Shown here: piece by piece, positions 6,650 to 6,657 of the stretch
How positions within the stretch are numbered: the first letter of the stretch is position 1
How the letters are laid out: every line of letters begins with the position of its first letter
DNA from: Bacteroidota bacterium
Lineage (GTDB): Bacteria > Bacteroidota > Bacteroidia > Chitinophagales > Chitinophagaceae
Assembly: GCA_018267795.1 (NCBI GenBank)
Contig: JAFDXS010000140.1
Coordinates: 1 to 6,657, forward strand
DNA: 6,657 bases
Direction: 5' to 3'
The notes under the pieces: model-generated
Seen by the model: the letters and a program-made list of their open reading frames with translations, nothing else
Databases searched by the model: none
What the model was told of the DNA's origin: nothing
Made by a program: the position numbers and the translations under genes

Positions 6650-6657
6650 AGAAATAC

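Overview
The window is a compact, single-direction stretch of a surface-glycan (exopolysaccharide, capsule, O-antigen or glycolipid) biosynthesis locus. All six genes are on the minus strand and are read from the right edge towards the left edge. Both edges cut through the operon. No RNA gene, mobile element, CRISPR array, promoter or terminator was recognised.

In transcription order: (1) a CmcI-like class I SAM-dependent methyltransferase (6083-6649, possibly starting beyond the edge); (2) an asparagine-synthetase-like protein with the ATP-pyrophosphatase synthetase domain but no N-terminal glutaminase domain (4691-6064); (3) and (4) two related GT-B glycosyltransferases of family GT4 (3525-4691 and 2347-3525); (5) an exostosin-like (GT47-type) glycosyltransferase (1311 to about 2354); (6) a family 2 (GT-A) glycosyltransferase that starts with GTG at 1308 and stays open to base 1, with its end outside the window.

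Packing is very tight: an 18-bp gap, two TAATG stop/start overlaps, an 8-bp overlap and a 2-bp gap. This indicates one polycistronic message with translational coupling. No gene-free stretch exceeds about 20 bases.

The host looks like a member of the Bacteroidota, perhaps a Chitinophagaceae or Sphingobacteriaceae relative. The reasons are G+C of roughly 40% by eye, Lys/Ile/Asn/Tyr-rich proteins, no strong Shine-Dalgarno sequences, and the mixture of exostosin-like, asparagine-synthase-like and GT4/GT2 proteins, which is common in glycan islands of that phylum. This assignment is inference.

As a working model, four glycosyltransferases (two GT4, one GT47-like, one GT2) build or extend an oligosaccharide unit. 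The methyltransferase and the asparagine-synthetase-like ATP-dependent enzyme would decorate it by methylation and by amide or amidine formation. Acceptors, donors and final product cannot be read from sequence. The most distinctive points are the asparagine-synthetase-like enzyme lacking a glutaminase half and carrying an altered catalytic-loop motif, the bacterial exostosin-like enzyme, and the unexplained 150-residue N-terminal region of the GT2 enzyme.
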